DNA of 64,000 bases from Allolobophora icterica (GCA_963556255.1 OY744605.1:498352-562351), one strand, 5' to 3'; shown: positions 1 to 31,969, counted from the first letter of the stretch. The notes: generated by a model not told the origin, from the sequence alone. Numbers and translations are program-made.

Positions 1-18039
<18,039 letters not shown>

Positions 18040-18164
18040 AATATCGTTCAACCAAACAAAAGCTTTAGTCAAGCCAAGCACAGATTACATATCGTCAGAT
18101 TTCAACACATCAAGCGGCACATAGCGTCGGAAAAGTACACTCAAAATTTGTGAAGCGCCATCAC

Positions 18165-18209
<45 letters not shown>

Positions 18210-19027
18210 GTCATCATCATCATCATCATCAGTTCCTGGCGTCAGACATTTGCCGGCGATGGGTGCGAACAAATGAGCAAACCAACAAATCCCGTGATTC
18301 CGCTTTTTGCTGCAGAAATCTTAATATTACGATCGATCTCGATCCATTGCAGGCCTTTGACCAAAGTATAAATAATTATTTATACTGTGCTTTGACCCTT
18401 TATCACGTCCAGAGTAAGTTCCTCCTAATATTAGTCCAATTGGACTCCAAGTATTTTAAATGTTCTTATTTGTATTGTCTATGCACAGCATTATTGGTCT
18501 GTTTTAATTTCTATATCCTTCAAATCTTAATTGCAGGTTATATTGACCACTCACTGCACGATAAAGCTTTCTAAACCCATTAAATTTCTTAATGTTTCAA
18601 ACCGTTTCATCATCATAGTGGCTATTTAAATTATATTTTCTTGCTTTGTGGATCAATAAAAAAAATTGATTGATGTTTAGTGCGCTGTGTGGAATTCGGT
18701 CAAGTGATATTCTCGCCACCTGTCCAAACCATCGTGAATAAGCTGGTGCCCTGCGCTTGGCCTTCAGTCAGTTTTTTCCAAAGCTGTCTTGTGCTAATAT
18801 TGTTAAGCTGTACAGATCTTGTTTACACCAGTCTTAATTAGTGTAGCGGAATTTTAAAAAGTTATTCTGGTCTGTTGTATTTAAATGCTTATCACGCATG
18901 TGGCAACACTTGACCAGTTCAGCTGCTGCGAATAAAAAATTTAATAAATCTGTCCAGTGATAGCATCGCCGCCTGGCGCCGACCCGGAGAGTTATGAGTG
19001 CACGGCCTTGACCTTGACATATTTGCA
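18040..19027. promoter_or_regulatory. Head-to-head intergenic region between BRD7/9 and CIB genes
   Basis: 988 bp separates the two divergent start codons, so promoters for both must lie here. It contains an ATC microsatellite (18166-18231) and, near 18720-18770, a LINE-tail motif (ctggtgccctgcgcttggcc) found at many other sites in the window. No clear TATA element is visible. Confidence 0.45.
18166..18231. repeat. (ATC)n microsatellite
   Basis: About 22 ATC triplets with one interruption (cgt) in the BRD7/9-CIB spacer. Confidence 0.95.
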
Positions 19028-22000
19028 ATGGGAGAGTCGCAGAGCAGTTTAACGAACCAACAGTTGGCTGAATATGAGGTCGGATTTTACGTAGTATTTC
19101 GCTTATTATCTAAATAAAGCCACAATAATTAATTGCAATTAAAAGATCCAGGGCTGACTATCGAACCTGCTTGTAGATATTGGTTTTTAAATTGGAGGTG
19201 TTTGCAATTTTTGTGGTTGAATCGGAGCGACGAAATATTGATTGTGGGCATAGCTCTATAGTCAGCTGACGTCAGCTGGATGCAGAGGGGGAGGGTGAAA
19301 ATGTGAAGGATGAGAACGGATTTTATGGCTGATGCCCTAGGAAAACGATTTACAGTCCTCGTTCTTTGCTTTCTGCGCAATACACGGACATTGCACCGAT
19401 TTTGACCGAATGGCAGGATAGGCATAGGCGAGGGTTGGACCGGTGGACGGTGAGAATTTGATCAGCGCTATAGTACTTAACATATCTTTGAACTAGTTGA
19501 TATCGGGCGATCAGTGTTTATGGTCAGAATTTGACGATATGATTTTTAATTGCTTCAGTAAAATTATTAATGGCGTTGAAGATAGTTTTAATCGTAAGCT
19601 GACAGATTATAATCTTCAGTTGGCACAGTGTATGCAATGGAATTAATGTGACAAAACGGAATATATTCAAGAGCGTTTTAATAATACAAATGATGGGATT
19701 TTCATGATATGCATAGTGACTCTGAACACAAGTTTATTATTTGCTAACAGGAACTCACATTTCTGACAAAGAAGGAAATCTTGGTGTAAGTACAAGAAAA
19801 ATTCTAGCAGGGAATGGAAGCAATATGTTAACGTAGTTTAATTGTTAATACCTCCAATGAATTTTGAGTCTTAAACTGGATATTAATGTATTGATAATGA
19901 ACTTGTTAATTAATAAGTACATGCTACATGTTGCTTAAATATATTCAGAGTGAAAGGTGAACAAATGTGTGTACAAAGGATATGATGGTCTTTATTTGAT
20001 CGATTTGTTTACTAGGGTCTTTGATCAAATTTGCTTAACAGGGTCTTTGATCAGTTTGTTTACCAGGATCTTTGATCGATTTGTTTACCAGGGTCTTTGA
20101 TCAATTTGTTTACTAGGATCTTTGATCGATTTGCTTAACAGGGTCTTTGATCGATTTGCTTACTAGGATCTTTGATCGATTTGCTTAACAGGGTCTTTGA
20201 TCGATTTGTTTACCAGGGTCTTTGATCGATTTGTTGAGCTTGATCCGTGTGCTGTCAGGAAACACTGGAATGCGAGGTTACCCAAAGAAAAAGTTTTACA
20301 ACTGGATGAACTGAGGGTAAGTTGGAATGTCACGAACTAGATACATCACATTTTAAATTCTTACTTTAAATGGTAGCCAAAATGCTAGAGTGCTCTCCTT
20401 GTAATACAAATGGTATTACAGGTTTGAGCCTCCACTGTGTGAGGACCTTGAGCAAGTCCTTTACGCACTTGCTGAGCGCCATCGGTGTTCTGTTATAATT
20501 TATAAACTTTAGAAGAAGGATAATATTTAATGTGCATGTATTGTATTGTATTGTAAACACCTGTACAACTCTTGCAAAGTAATGTCATTGATAGACAGTA
20601 ATGCCTTGTGAGTTAAATAAATGGGCTAGATAAATAGTCCAAGACATGCATAGATACAGTTTTCTAACATTCTGGTATTCAACTCTACTGTGGCTTGATT
20701 TTGGTGTGCATTAGCCACCGGTGGTTCGAAGTTGCCAGCCGCTGTTATTAATTAATATGAGAAAATTTCCTGGCAATAGAATTCAGGGCTGGAGTTATCT
20801 TTTGTTTTTCCAGGTGAATCCATTTTCAGATCGGATGTGTGATGTCTTCTCTTCCAGTTTGGATGGAGATCTTTCGTTTGAGGATTTTCTTGAGATGATG
20901 TCTGCGTTAAGCGAAAAGGCGAATCGGAATGTTAAGATCGATTATGCATTCAAAATCTACGGTAAGCCAAGTTCTCTTAAGCGACCTGACTGTGTTGATT
21001 TCTTATCTGAGCATTTGCTTGTATAATCCAGGCTCCAAGATTTCTTTTCTTTGAGCTATGATGTTGTGAAAAGCTTTGGGGAGAAGTTATCCAATGTGTG
21101 ATTTTTTTCAACAGTGATTAAGAATCTTTGTAAGCTGCACCTTTAAAATTGATCACTTTGGGTCAGAGCCATTGAGAGGCTTCTTAAGGCTCTACATAAA
21201 TGGTTTGATATATGCATGCATGCTTATGCCAGAGTCACATTTCAGTGAGAGCCCTTAATAAATGCAAAACTACCTAAACTTGTGGTTCATTCTGTTTCCT
21301 ATAAATCGTCAGCGTCCAGAGTTTAAGTCTCGGATATTAAGCTTTTCGGATTAGAAAGTGATTATCTTTTAGAATAGTTTATTTGCATTGACATCAACGC
21401 TTGAAGATTTTCTGACTTGAAGATTAGCGCACGTACGTGATTGCGAGATAAAGAATGGGGTTAAAGGTCATTTGTTTTTGTTTAGGGGTAACTGGGACAT
21501 TTCCTTTTGATGATTTTCAGACCAATATTTAGCCAACACTCTGCACTGGGAACTGATGTAGTTGTGAGCCCACCCTAGGAAGCAGCTTACTATGCGGTGT
21601 AAATAGTCGTAATTACAAGTACTGTGCTGGGTAATTAGTCGTAATTACAGTTGCATTACTGTTTGGTAAATGTGGACAGACATTGTATTATGTCAGTTTT
21701 CTGTTTACCAGATTTTGATGGAGATAACATGATTTCACGCAATGACATGATGAAGGTAATCGATTGCCTGACAGGGGACCAGTGGATGCTTACAGATGAC
21801 AAACTGGAGATCATCATTGATCTGGTAAAGTCCAATTCAGTTTCATTTAGATAAGGATCCTCAGCTTTATGCCCTTATGTCTAGTGTAACAATAATTATA
21901 TTTATTTATTTTATTCCGGACTAGCTGGATTACCCGGCGTTGCCCGGGGTTATAAGGTTCCCACCACCACCACCACCACCCACCACCACCACCACCACCA

Positions 22001-23913
22001 CCCTGTCCTGGTGACTGAGAATAATCTTCTCGGGTGGCGCCATCTGGTGACTGAAAATAGGTCGACTCGAATGTGTAAAAAGTCGGATTTTGGAGATTTT
22101 TTTGCCCGGGACACCATAGAAGCGGTCAAAAGGTGGACACGAAGCCTCACACTGGGTGTGTAATGCCCACTCCGAGACAGCAGTGAAGGTTTTAAGTGAA
22201 AAGCTCGAAAGCTGTCGAAATGCATTCCGGTCTAAGATCGCGTGAGGGACAGACAGAGTTTCTTCTTTATATATATAGATATTTCTATAGCGCCTCTCGA
22301 AGTCAACTACTACTCAGAGGCACTCCTGAGTCCTGACTACAACATTTGATACTGTGCCGGAATTTTCACGCCGAAGCGCCACGAGCAATTGCGAGTGAAG
22401 GACTTGCCCAAGGTCCGTACGCAGCGACTAGAGTGGGATTCGAACCTGCAACCCTCTGGTCACAAGGTGCCGAACTTACCACTGAGCCACCACGCCCCAC
22501 ACTATTATAATAGTAGCCTGTAATATTAATAAAGTATAATAAGTATTATGAAACAAATATGCATTATTAATTTTGTGATTGTAATCAGAGGTTCATGTAG
22601 CGCTTGAAGAGAGAGACCTGACAACACAAACCATGTTCAAACTGCATGATTTTCAAGGGCTTTAAAGAAAAGAATCCTCAATCAATAGCACTGAGCAATT
22701 GTGATTGAAGGCCTTGCTCAATGTCCCTACACAGTAACCATCTCAGAGGAGGCTCAAACCAATGGCTCGAGCTCACGCATTCTGTCCGCATTATAAGATG
22801 AGCGCTTGACAAATATCTACCGTGTCCCACATTCGGTCACTTTGTCCCATTTGTGATTCCTGATCAGTTTTGATCGACTGTAGATCTTGAGCGAAGCCGA
22901 TCTGGATGGCGATGGATTGCTGTCGTTTGCAGAGTTCCAACACATCATGTCAAAGTCACCTGACTTCATGAGGTAGGCAACGATTTGCGCTAGTTCTTCT
23001 TCTCAGTTGGAAGAGCAACAGTTGGGTAATTGTGTCAATGGCATACTGACAATTAGCCCCTCACAATACGCCCTGAAAATTGTTGGGGAGGGTGAAAAAA
23101 TCTGCACACCCATCGATTTATAAGTGCAAGGTGTTTGAAAATAGATAATAAAGAGTTGTATTGGTTGAGTCTCGATCTTTGGTTGAGAGTAAAATACAGT
23201 TATTATTTTTTATTTATTAATACATTTATCATTAAGCACAGAGACACCGGCAGTGTGACGCACGTGTGTCTAGTCTACCCACGAAATCAAATCCACATGA
23301 GGATTAGGCATCGCGTCGATATATTTGACAATTTCACTGTGTAATTTTGGTTTACCATACAGTATCTATAAATGATATCATAATCATATCCATGTGTTAT
23401 ACTGTACTTTTATGAGTCACTATGAGTCATTTTCAGTGTTTGATGACTACGAGTGGCAGACAGAGGACGGGTGTGGATGGGAGGAGACGGGAGGGGTGTG
23501 CATCCAATTTCTTAAGCCTGCCGGCGCCCCTGATTAAGCGCCACTGTCTAATGACAAGGCATCAATCGATGGAGCTGTGAGTGATAGCACTTAATCTAGG
23601 TCCCTGCAAAGTAACCGTCTCAAGGAAGGCTTGAATCTTCGGGAAGACTCCAATCCTTGAGGGAATGCTCCAATCTTCAGGAAGGATCAAATCTTCAGGC
23701 TGCATTACAAGCCAAGAACTCAAGCCAGTCAACCATTGTATTAGATCTGTCCATTTTCACTGACAATCCATGAAACTCTGAATGGTTTTAATATGGATTG
23801 ATTTACATTTGTTAAGTGATTGAAGCTATAAAAATCAAGGTGCATTTTCTATTGTTGTTTTCTATTGTTGTTTTCTATTGTTATTTTCCAGTTCGTTTTG
23901 CATTCGTCTCTGA
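19028..23913 (+). CDS. CIB-type calcium and integrin-binding EF-hand protein (complete, 7 exons)
   Basis: CIB proteins are small Ca2+/Mg2+ sensors that bind integrin tails and other membrane partners. Exons: 19028-19078, 19751-19785, 20217-20316, 20814-20961, 21712-21824, 22884-22972, 23892-23913. All phases agree and give 185 residues, close to human CIB1 (191) and CIB2 (187). The N-terminus MGESQSSL fits the family's N-myristoylation signal (Gly2). [10 protein letters not shown] and [13 protein letters not shown] are family hallmarks. EF-hand 2 is degenerate. EF-hand 3 is [12 protein letters not shown], with Asp at position 12 as usual in CIB; EF-hand 4 is [12 protein letters not shown] with canonical Glu at 12. 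The C-terminus SSFCIRL matches the family's hydrophobic tail. The acceptor of exon 3 lies inside a minisatellite. Confidence 0.95.
20009..20240 (+). repeat. ~25-bp minisatellite spanning the 3' splice site of CIB exon 3
   Basis: About nine copies of a unit like tttgatcgatttgtttacca plus gggtc. Each copy holds a CAG or TAG acceptor-like triplet. The last copy supplies the real acceptor (AG at 20215-20216) and the first codons of exon 3 ([10 protein letters not shown]). Confidence 0.88.
21921..22279 (-). mobile_element. Non-autonomous Helitron-like element, copy 1
   Basis: Read on the minus strand it starts TCTATATATATAAAGAAG at 22279, followed by aaactctgtctgtc. It ends at 21921 with a GC-rich hairpin (ccccgggcaacgccgggt) and CTAG, followed by T. 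A 5' TC, a 3' hairpin plus CTRR, and no TIR or duplication are Helitron traits. An ACC triplet run lies inside. The second copy is at 57942-58330. Confidence 0.7.
22281..22497 (-). repeat. tRNA-derived SINE
   Basis: On the minus strand it begins ggggcgtggtggctcagtgg (A-box-like) and has ggttcgaatcccac (B-box), the internal RNA polymerase III promoter of a tRNA. The 3' part ends in the tatagcgcctctcgaag motif. A close copy lies at 58453-58665. It abuts the Helitron-like element. Confidence 0.85.
22640..22800 (-). repeat. SINE fragment, second tRNA-derived family
   Basis: Contains gagcaattgtgattgaaggc, tccctacacagtaacc and a degenerate B-box region, as in the copies at 23520-23740 and 29705-29895. 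In the CIB intron before exon 6. Confidence 0.55.
23520..23740 (-). repeat. SINE fragment with internal duplication
   Basis: Begins gattaagcgccactgtctaa and contains aggtccctgcaaagtaacc, then two or three diverged copies of an aatcttcgggaagg unit. In the last CIB intron. Confidence 0.5.
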
Positions 23914-26900
23914 TTTCAACAAAGAGGATTTCAATTGACATCCACTGCTTCACTCTCTAAGTTATTTCAGTCTGTGCATCTTAACTGAAGTACAACTGTT
24001 CTCAGTGCAGAATACTGTTGGATTTATTTATCAAACACGTGTAACTTAACAAACTTATACATAAATTTGTCTGTGCAGTTCATGTAACGGTCGGATTTTG
24101 CGATAGAACTGTAAAGTTTCCTTTGTTGAAATTGTGATGCAGAGTGTTGATGCGAATTTTGGTGACACTGGTCAACATTCAGAGGCAGGATAGTATTGTG
24201 TTTAGGAAAGTTCAAGAAATGTATATGTACAGTGCTTTTTAAGAATCTCTCAGGGAAGAAGTGATGATTGGGAAGTTGTAGATCAGAGTCACTGTAGTTG
24301 GACGACTTCTTGTCCCTGCAAAGCTGTTGGGTGTTACAAAAGTTCCTCTTGTGATGGGGCTTGAAATTCAAACTTAATTTGTTGAAGGTAAAGAGAAAAG
24401 AATGTGGAGCACCCTGAGGGTTGAGACCAACATGTTCATGACAGATTACTCGGGTTTGAAGCCCAGCAATGACTGAATTTAGTTGGAACAGAATGTTGCA
24501 TTAAGATGCATAATTCTTAGTGTGATCAGTGTTGGGTGTTATGTTTGATTCTGCATTGGATCAGATCTTACATAAATGAGACAGATCTGTTTTGTGGGCA
24601 TTTTGGAAAATTGAAAGCAGCGCTGAATTGCAAAGTGAGATGAAACGGTCGATGGTTGAAAGCATGTTTCCAGATAAAACACCCGGGGGCGGGGGATGTC
24701 TGCAGTAAATATTAACAAACTCTGATGTTGGGGAGATTTTATAAATATGAGGCCGTGTAAGGATATACGATTATTTGAAAGAATCAGAGTTACATTGCAT
24801 GGCTATTGATAGTGATTCATGGTGCATTGGGGATAGGCTCCATCTTGTAAGGGAACTTGGTAAAAGAGAGTTGAATAGTTAGCAATGTTATGTGTGATGC
24901 TATCAAGTGATGGTTTTAATAACTGTGAGAAATAAATTGGCACAAATCCAATGTGATGGCAGCTTTGCATGTAATGGTGATGGGTAGTGATTATGAAAGC
25001 AAGAGGAAGAATTGTACTGGCGAGTTTCACATGCCAGTTTGGCGACATGTCTGGTGTAAGTTTTTACGTTAACTTAGAGTAGTTTTATGTTATTCTGTAA
25101 TTTCTTGTTTACATGTTACATTAATCTGTGTTTTGTTGTAACGTTTTTATATTTGTTGGGCTGAATCCTGCAACAAAAATCGTTTTTACCCAAGAATATT
25201 TATTTGCATAAGTTGATCGAGCAACTTCTATAGTGCCGTGTCATTGTGGTATCTATAGATGGCTGCATGACGAAAGAACCAGTAAGAGAGATCGGTAAAA
25301 ACACTGAAGGTCGGTCCACATGGCAGTGCATAAATTATGCAAAATAATCCCACATAGCCATGCATAAATTATTTAAAGCTAATCAGAGCTGTGTGGGAAC
25401 TGGTTAAAGTTTGCATAAATTATGTTAAAGAATCTTGAGACTGCTTTGCATGTTATATTGGAAAAGATTATGAAGCAACAAATCATGTGCAACAACAAAG
25501 TCATGATGAATAATGTCTGCATAAATTATGGATGAATTATGTATAACAACTTGGCAACTATGCAAATTAAGTTGTTTCAAGCCACGCATAAATTATGCAA
25601 AGCATGTACAACAAACTGTGATTGGATAGAAACGGCTGGTATGTAAATTGTATATTAACATAATTTGTACATAGAATTAATACACATTATAACAGTGTAT
25701 AGGATCTTGTAAGTTAATGATAGGATATTATTTAAACGTGTATTTCGTGCATAGGTTCTTGTGTATCATATTTCGTCTTATTGAGCTTAGACAGTTTAGG
25801 ATGAGGACGTGATGATGTGTTTATAGATTTGTAGTTGAAACGTAGGATATTGATTCAATACTCTTTTGAACATGTTCTTTCGTGCTGTATACAAATTCCA
25901 CGTTGGTTGCTGGTACATACTGATTTTGAAATGTGGACTAAGGGGCCATCCACATATTACGTACGCACTTAGGGGGGGGAGCGGGGGTCGGATTTTGGCG
26001 ATTTTGCGTACGGGTGCGAACGGAGGGGGGAGGGGGGGGGGGGTAACAAAATGTGTACGTACCCAAAATAAATTTCTAATTATGACGTCTACATTAGCCT
26101 ATTTATAACTCTGTATTATCCTATAGTCGTCCCATGGCATTTTATTACATTATATAAAAGCCATGTGCAGTTATTCTGTGCTGTGAACGACACCTATAAT
26201 TTGTCTATATTGGCCCTTCAATAATCTGGCCTAAAGTGCAGACAGGCTGCCTGGAGACACTTTCTGCAGCTGGTCTTCGGGGGGGGGGGGTTGCGTCAAG
26301 CGTACGTACTCAGGGGGGGTGGTGGAAGAAAGTACGCTTGCGAACAGGGGGGCGAGGGGGGTCAAATTTTCCCGGATTTTTGCGTACGTAATATATGGAT
26401 GGTCCCTAACTGTGGATTACCAACTCATGGGCGAGTTAATCCCAAACATCATCACGTGGTACATCTACCTAAAAACACAGTACACCTACCTTCATTGGGG
26501 TGACATTCTTAGAACGTTTGGGACTGTGAGCAGTTGTACACTGCCTTTCAGTGTATGCATTCTTGTTTGGATAAAACTGAACGATGCTTTTATCCTTTAA
26601 AATTAATTCACTGCTTTCAGGCATAAGTTGTTTCCAATTTTGGTTACAAATTTATGTAGAGTGTAATTCATGACCTTTGCGGGATTTAAGCGCAAATTCT
26701 CGTGAATTGTGAACAGCCTAACTGTAAACATTTCATCAGATGCACATTAGCATATTCATGATCTGTTTTAATTGTTGATTCAATTGATCATGTATCTAAT
26801 GGATTATATGAATAATTTAACAAGTAATCGTGAATATTCAGGAATGCATAATCATGAATATTCAATGACCATTCAAAAGTGCATACCATTGCTAACAAGC

Positions 26901-27186
26901 TTATAACAATGAATATTCAGAAGAGCATATTCGTGAATATCAAGAAGTACATGATCATGAATAAGTTCAGTCCACAATAAAATTGTACGTGAACTGGGCT
27001 TGCCTAAGGTCACATCTGTCGCAGTAGTTTTTGCAATAAAAAAGATGGGATGACGAGATTCTGATCTTTGTTTTCTTCGCTTGTCTCGAGAGAACACGGA
27101 GCAGAATTTTCTCAAAAGTCCTTTCCCTGTGCACTGGTTTAGTTTGATCTATATGACCTCTATATGACCTATATAGTGAGTTTCTC
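23914..27186. other. Tail-to-tail intergenic spacer, no gene seen
   Basis: Between the CIB stop codon and the PARS2 stop codon. It holds loose repeats of gcataaattatg (25330-25600), an inverted-repeat element (25940-26412) and scattered catgaatattc motifs (26720-26960). No frame has recognisable protein similarity or credible splice signals. Confidence 0.6.
25940..26412. mobile_element. Inverted-repeat MITE
   Basis: Left end aggggccatccacatattac followed by gtacgca; right end tgcgtacgtaatatatggat followed by ggtccct. The arms are ~27 bp inverted copies with three mismatches. G-runs and further gcgtacg motifs lie inside. No clear target duplication was found, so the superfamily is not assigned. 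Confidence 0.65.
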
Positions 27187-30100
27187 CTATATGATGACAG
27201 TCTCGATTTGCGCCAAAGCATCCACAAGTTGATCAATGCTGTAGAATTGTTTAGACGACGCATAAACGTCATGGAACTCGATAACTGGTGGATCAGACAA
27301 AGCCTAAAACAGAGCAAGATATGAACAACTTATGTAGCTCTAGTGTTGTTTAAAGATGCTTCCCCTTAGCATACACAGCCAATTCCCATTCTGTGTTGTG
27401 AACAACTTTAGTCAATTTAAAAAGCACCTGATCATAATTTTACTCCTCTCTTTCAAATTGCTTGCACACTGTAGCATAATTCTGATTGCTCTGACCTATA
27501 AAAATTCAACTTATTTCACTTGAAGTGATACCTTGGGCTCTATGACAACGATGCTGTAGAAGTCATTAAATTAGATTTAGATGGTTCAATTAGACACCTG
27601 TGTGCTGTTTTTTTACATAAGACACGATTCCTATAAAATGTCTTGATACATAGAAGAAGAGCAGTTCCTTAACACTTGAATGACTAACCTGTACTAAAAT
27701 GTAAGCAGGGCATATATTAATGAAAATTTATCACTGCACATGGCAAGCACCAGAGCATATAAATATCATAAATAATTATGAATTACAATTCTTTTCATGC
27801 ATAAACGACGGTTAACAGCCTTTCATCACTGCACATTTTGTGTATGACTGCACGTTAAAACAATCCCTGAATGTAAGGAAAACTAATCCCTCTTGTCATT
27901 AAAGGGCTAACTAACCCTAAAGCAGCCACAGGTATGAAGTATTAACGACTTCCATTTTCTTAGCCTTGGCATATGGGTCTCCCACCACAGCAAGCAGTTA
28001 CATCATCTGGCAGACAATCATCACAGATCAAACATCTGTAAAGCTTTTTCTGAACAACCACTATTTTCTTCATACTTTTCTGAGTTCCTTGAGACCATTG
28101 GGAATCAGTCACTCTCTTGAATATCCACTTAAGCAAAGTTTAGGACTCGCAGCATTATTATAAGCCAAAGTTGGATCATGCACTGGTTACCTGTTTCCCA
28201 AGAACCACGACGTATGGGAAGCCAGCGGCAGTCGCTTGGCGGATGCGTTGTCCGATAGAGAGATGGAGCCGGTCGTCAATGACGATCTCAGAACGCAGAT
28301 TCGGAAGATGAGAGAGTCTGTCGTAAATGTCGTTGGCTAAGTCGCGCGTCACTTCAGACTTATAGCCTTCCTAAGACAATGGAATCCAGCAATTCAAATC
28401 CATTATCACCTAATACAGTAATTGTAACCACAGATTTATGTATCCCCTCTTCCGAAGAGGCTCCTCAGCAGTGCACATGACCTAACAACAAAATCCAGTA
28501 TCAATCTAAATGCTTTTCAAGCACTTATGAAATAGAGGTAAAGAAAGACCAAGAAGCTCATGTCGTAAGATGTTAGGTAAACTATTCCTGAAAGTTTGAC
28601 CGACCACAGCGAAGCTTCTGTGGTGCACCATGGAAGCTCAGGCTGGGAAACAACCAGGTCCCCTGTGCGGAGCGAAGAAATCCATGGCCAGGATTGGATC
28701 AGACGGACATACACAACGCTCTGAGATGAGATGGAGCAAAGTCCACAAGACAATTAATTAGGCATAAGCATCAAGATCTGAAGATTATGATCAGTAACAT
28801 AAATTCCATAGAGCCATTCTAATAGAAAACCTAGCAATCAAATCTAATGGCCTTGTGCTCGCAAAGACGTAACTATCCAATCTACAATGTTGAGAACCAA
28901 TGGTCCATGGCACAGTCACAAAAAGCACATAAAGATGGAGCTGAGGAAAAACAAGAACTGAAAATTCCTAAAAACGATTTCTCTCAGATTAAAACCAAAA
29001 TGCCTACAGAACGATATTTTAAAATTAAGATATCAACTGACCAAAACAGAATTAGAAAATGATTCACAGACATCACTCACCTTTTGTGGAATCACGACGA
29101 CCTGGTGTGGAGCTAAAATCCGGCACCAGCGAACTTGGTCGACATTCGACAAGACTTCAATGGAAGCAGATAGAAGGCGAGTGACTCCGATGCCATAACA
29201 ACCCATCTGCAACAAACTACAAAACAACAAAATCTGATTAATAATTCTGCTTTTTATACTGTAATACTGTACCTATAATCACAGAATTATATAGTGCCTC
29301 TTCAAGAGAGACTCACGTGGGATGCTCACGATCAAAGAACAGAAAACCAGGTATGAACAGAATGGTTTTAAAATGCCTACAGAATAGAGATAAAGAAAGA
29401 CAAAGGAGCTCATCTAAAAGCAAACAGATAACTGGAGGAGTCACCACCGACGGGACCTTACACACGTGTAGAGCCTGACCAACTCATAACTGTGCAGGAC
29501 GTTCAAAAACTGATTTAAAGACAAAATCCTGACCTTTTCTGTTTGTGGTTGTCAATGAATGTTGCCTTGAAAGTATCTGAATACGTCGTTCCCAGAATAA
29601 AAGCATGGGCAACCTAGAAAACCCATTAAGATGAATGAAAGAGGAAACCCATTTATGGGTACATTGCTACTTCTTATCATAAATGTTAACATTTCTACTC
29701 ATTAAACTATTATTAATTTGCATTTGTTAAGCGCCACTATCTAATGACCAAGCACGTCAATCGATGGCACAGAGTAATCATGAGTGAATGACTTGCTCAG
29801 GTCCCTACAGAGTAACCATCTCAGGGAGGAGTCTCGAACCCATACTCTCTGTGTTACAAGGCGAGCACTCTATCGGACTGACCTGGATTTTGACCTGATT
29901 ACGGCTTGGTTTTTATATGCCATTGGTTGATGCCTTGTGCATTAGACACTCGCAACAGAAGTTACTACTTAATAACAGTAATATTCTAGCCAATCAGCTA
30001 CTGAGTCCCACGCCTAATATACCAGTAATAATGATAAATCCACAGACATTAACTATAATGCAAACCACTAGCAACAGCATCTCTTTGAAATATCTCCGTG

Positions 30101-31926
30101 AAAATGCTCGGGACCAGTGTATCTTCAGCAACGGAAGAGAACGGTTTACAAGGATTGATAGATGACAACATAATCCAGTGACTTCTATTACAATGTTATC
30201 ATAACAGTCAATAGTCATTTCATCAAATCACAGTTAGGAACCCAGTCTGTTGAAGCAGCCTCGTCAGAATCTGATAGATCAGGGAAAAAGAGACCATCAA
30301 CTAATGCCTTGGGTAATATGATTTAAACGGCACTATAGAAGTTATTCGATTAGACCTCTATTAGATTGTGGGAAGCATCCCACGGCCAAGCACTCTACAT
30401 CTTTACATCGACAGAGTGGAAATAACCTTCAGATGACCTCACCTCAATGCCCGACTTTTGCACAAGAGAACCGACGCATCCAGGTACAGAGCACTTTCCA
30501 TCATCTCTACTTTTCTCTGCTAAAAATTTAAATGAAAAAACAGAACAAAAAAGTATACTCAAAATGAATCAAGGCTTGATTAGACCATTTCTCCTTTACA
30601 CATAATCTTCACTGAAGTGGAAAAATCAAAGAAATTTACCACACAAAACGAACCCAAATAAGATTCTATGTTTAGGATATAAAGCTGTATGCAGCATTTG
30701 AAGCACCTGCACATGGTTTCAAAAAGACCGAGAGCGAGAAAGAAGGAGAAATCAATCTTAATAGAAGACGAGTCATGGCAGAAAGTGAAGGATAGAGGAA
30801 ATTAAACCAAAAACCAACATAAACAGACAACCAGCCATACAAAAAGACAGCCACACAAGCAGAAGTAGAAAGACATCCAGCCACACAAGCAGAAGGCCAT
30901 TCAGACAGTCAGTGAAATTTCTGAAAACTTACACAGAAGTTCCTGATTGAAACCACTGCCACATCTACAAACAAAAGCCACACCAACCATCAACGATTAA
31001 ATCCAAAAGACCCTAAGAAGAAGAAGGAGAAGAAGGAGGACGAGGAGGAAGAGGAGGAGGAGGATGAGAAGGAGAAGAAGAAGGAGGTCATACCATCTTT
31101 TGCTCCCATCATCAAACCTTATTTCTCTGCATAAGTCTTCCACATCCATCCGACCCCAAGTAGTTTCTCTGCTTTAAAAGGTGCTACATAAATCGAGTAA
31201 TAAGCATACCAGTCAGTTTCTCGAGTCCTTCATGCTTTGAAATTCACACAAATTAAAAAAATCTATACATTGAGAATATTTACTGCTGCAACAAATGAAG
31301 AAATTAAGAAATAGTTAATAAATTAAATCACTGGTATAATTAATGCTTCACAGGAAATTAATAAAAGATCAAAGATGAAAGTGGTGATCCATACTTGTCG
31401 CAGGTGAACAAGACATCCTCCCCTACAGATGACAAGAGATGGAACTCCCTCGACCTCTTACCTCCCATTAACCCCGTACTCGCATCAACTAGAACACATC
31501 AGAAAACCCTCTATAACCAAACATCTTCACTTTATTATCAGACAATTTCTACAATTCATGACAACTGTCATATGCATTAATTGTGGGTAGGTGTTTTGTT
31601 AGGCTTTAGAGTGGGTAGGCGTGGTTTATGTGTAATTATGTATATGCTTGTATAGTATAATGACAGTATATCTAGTAAAGACTCTGCTAAGATTGGACAA
31701 ATTATAATTAGTATAGCGCATACGGCTTTAGCCAATCAAAAGAGCTGTATGCGCATGACTGTGAAAGTGTACTGTATATAAAATTCGTGTTTGACATTAT
31801 TAAATCAGTCATAACTTGTGTGTGACTCGTGTTTGGTCGATAAGGCTGACAACAACAAACTAATTTCACAGCAAATGCATGGAACATGATGTCCGACAGT
31901 ATTATTATTATTATTACTATTATTAC

Positions 31927-31969
<43 letters not shown>

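Noticed and set aside
22430..22497. Possible tRNA gene (A-box and B-box on the minus strand)
   Set aside because: The anticodon and acceptor stems do not pair properly, and the unit continues into a SINE body repeated at 58453-58665. The same applies to 42895-42965, 46960-47025 and 29810-29895.
31740..31800. HEF-coding minus-strand stretch as the missing PARS2 exon
   Set aside because: The sequence around it (NNVKHEFYIQ) lacks the preceding Gly-Gly and has no suitable splice sites or phase.
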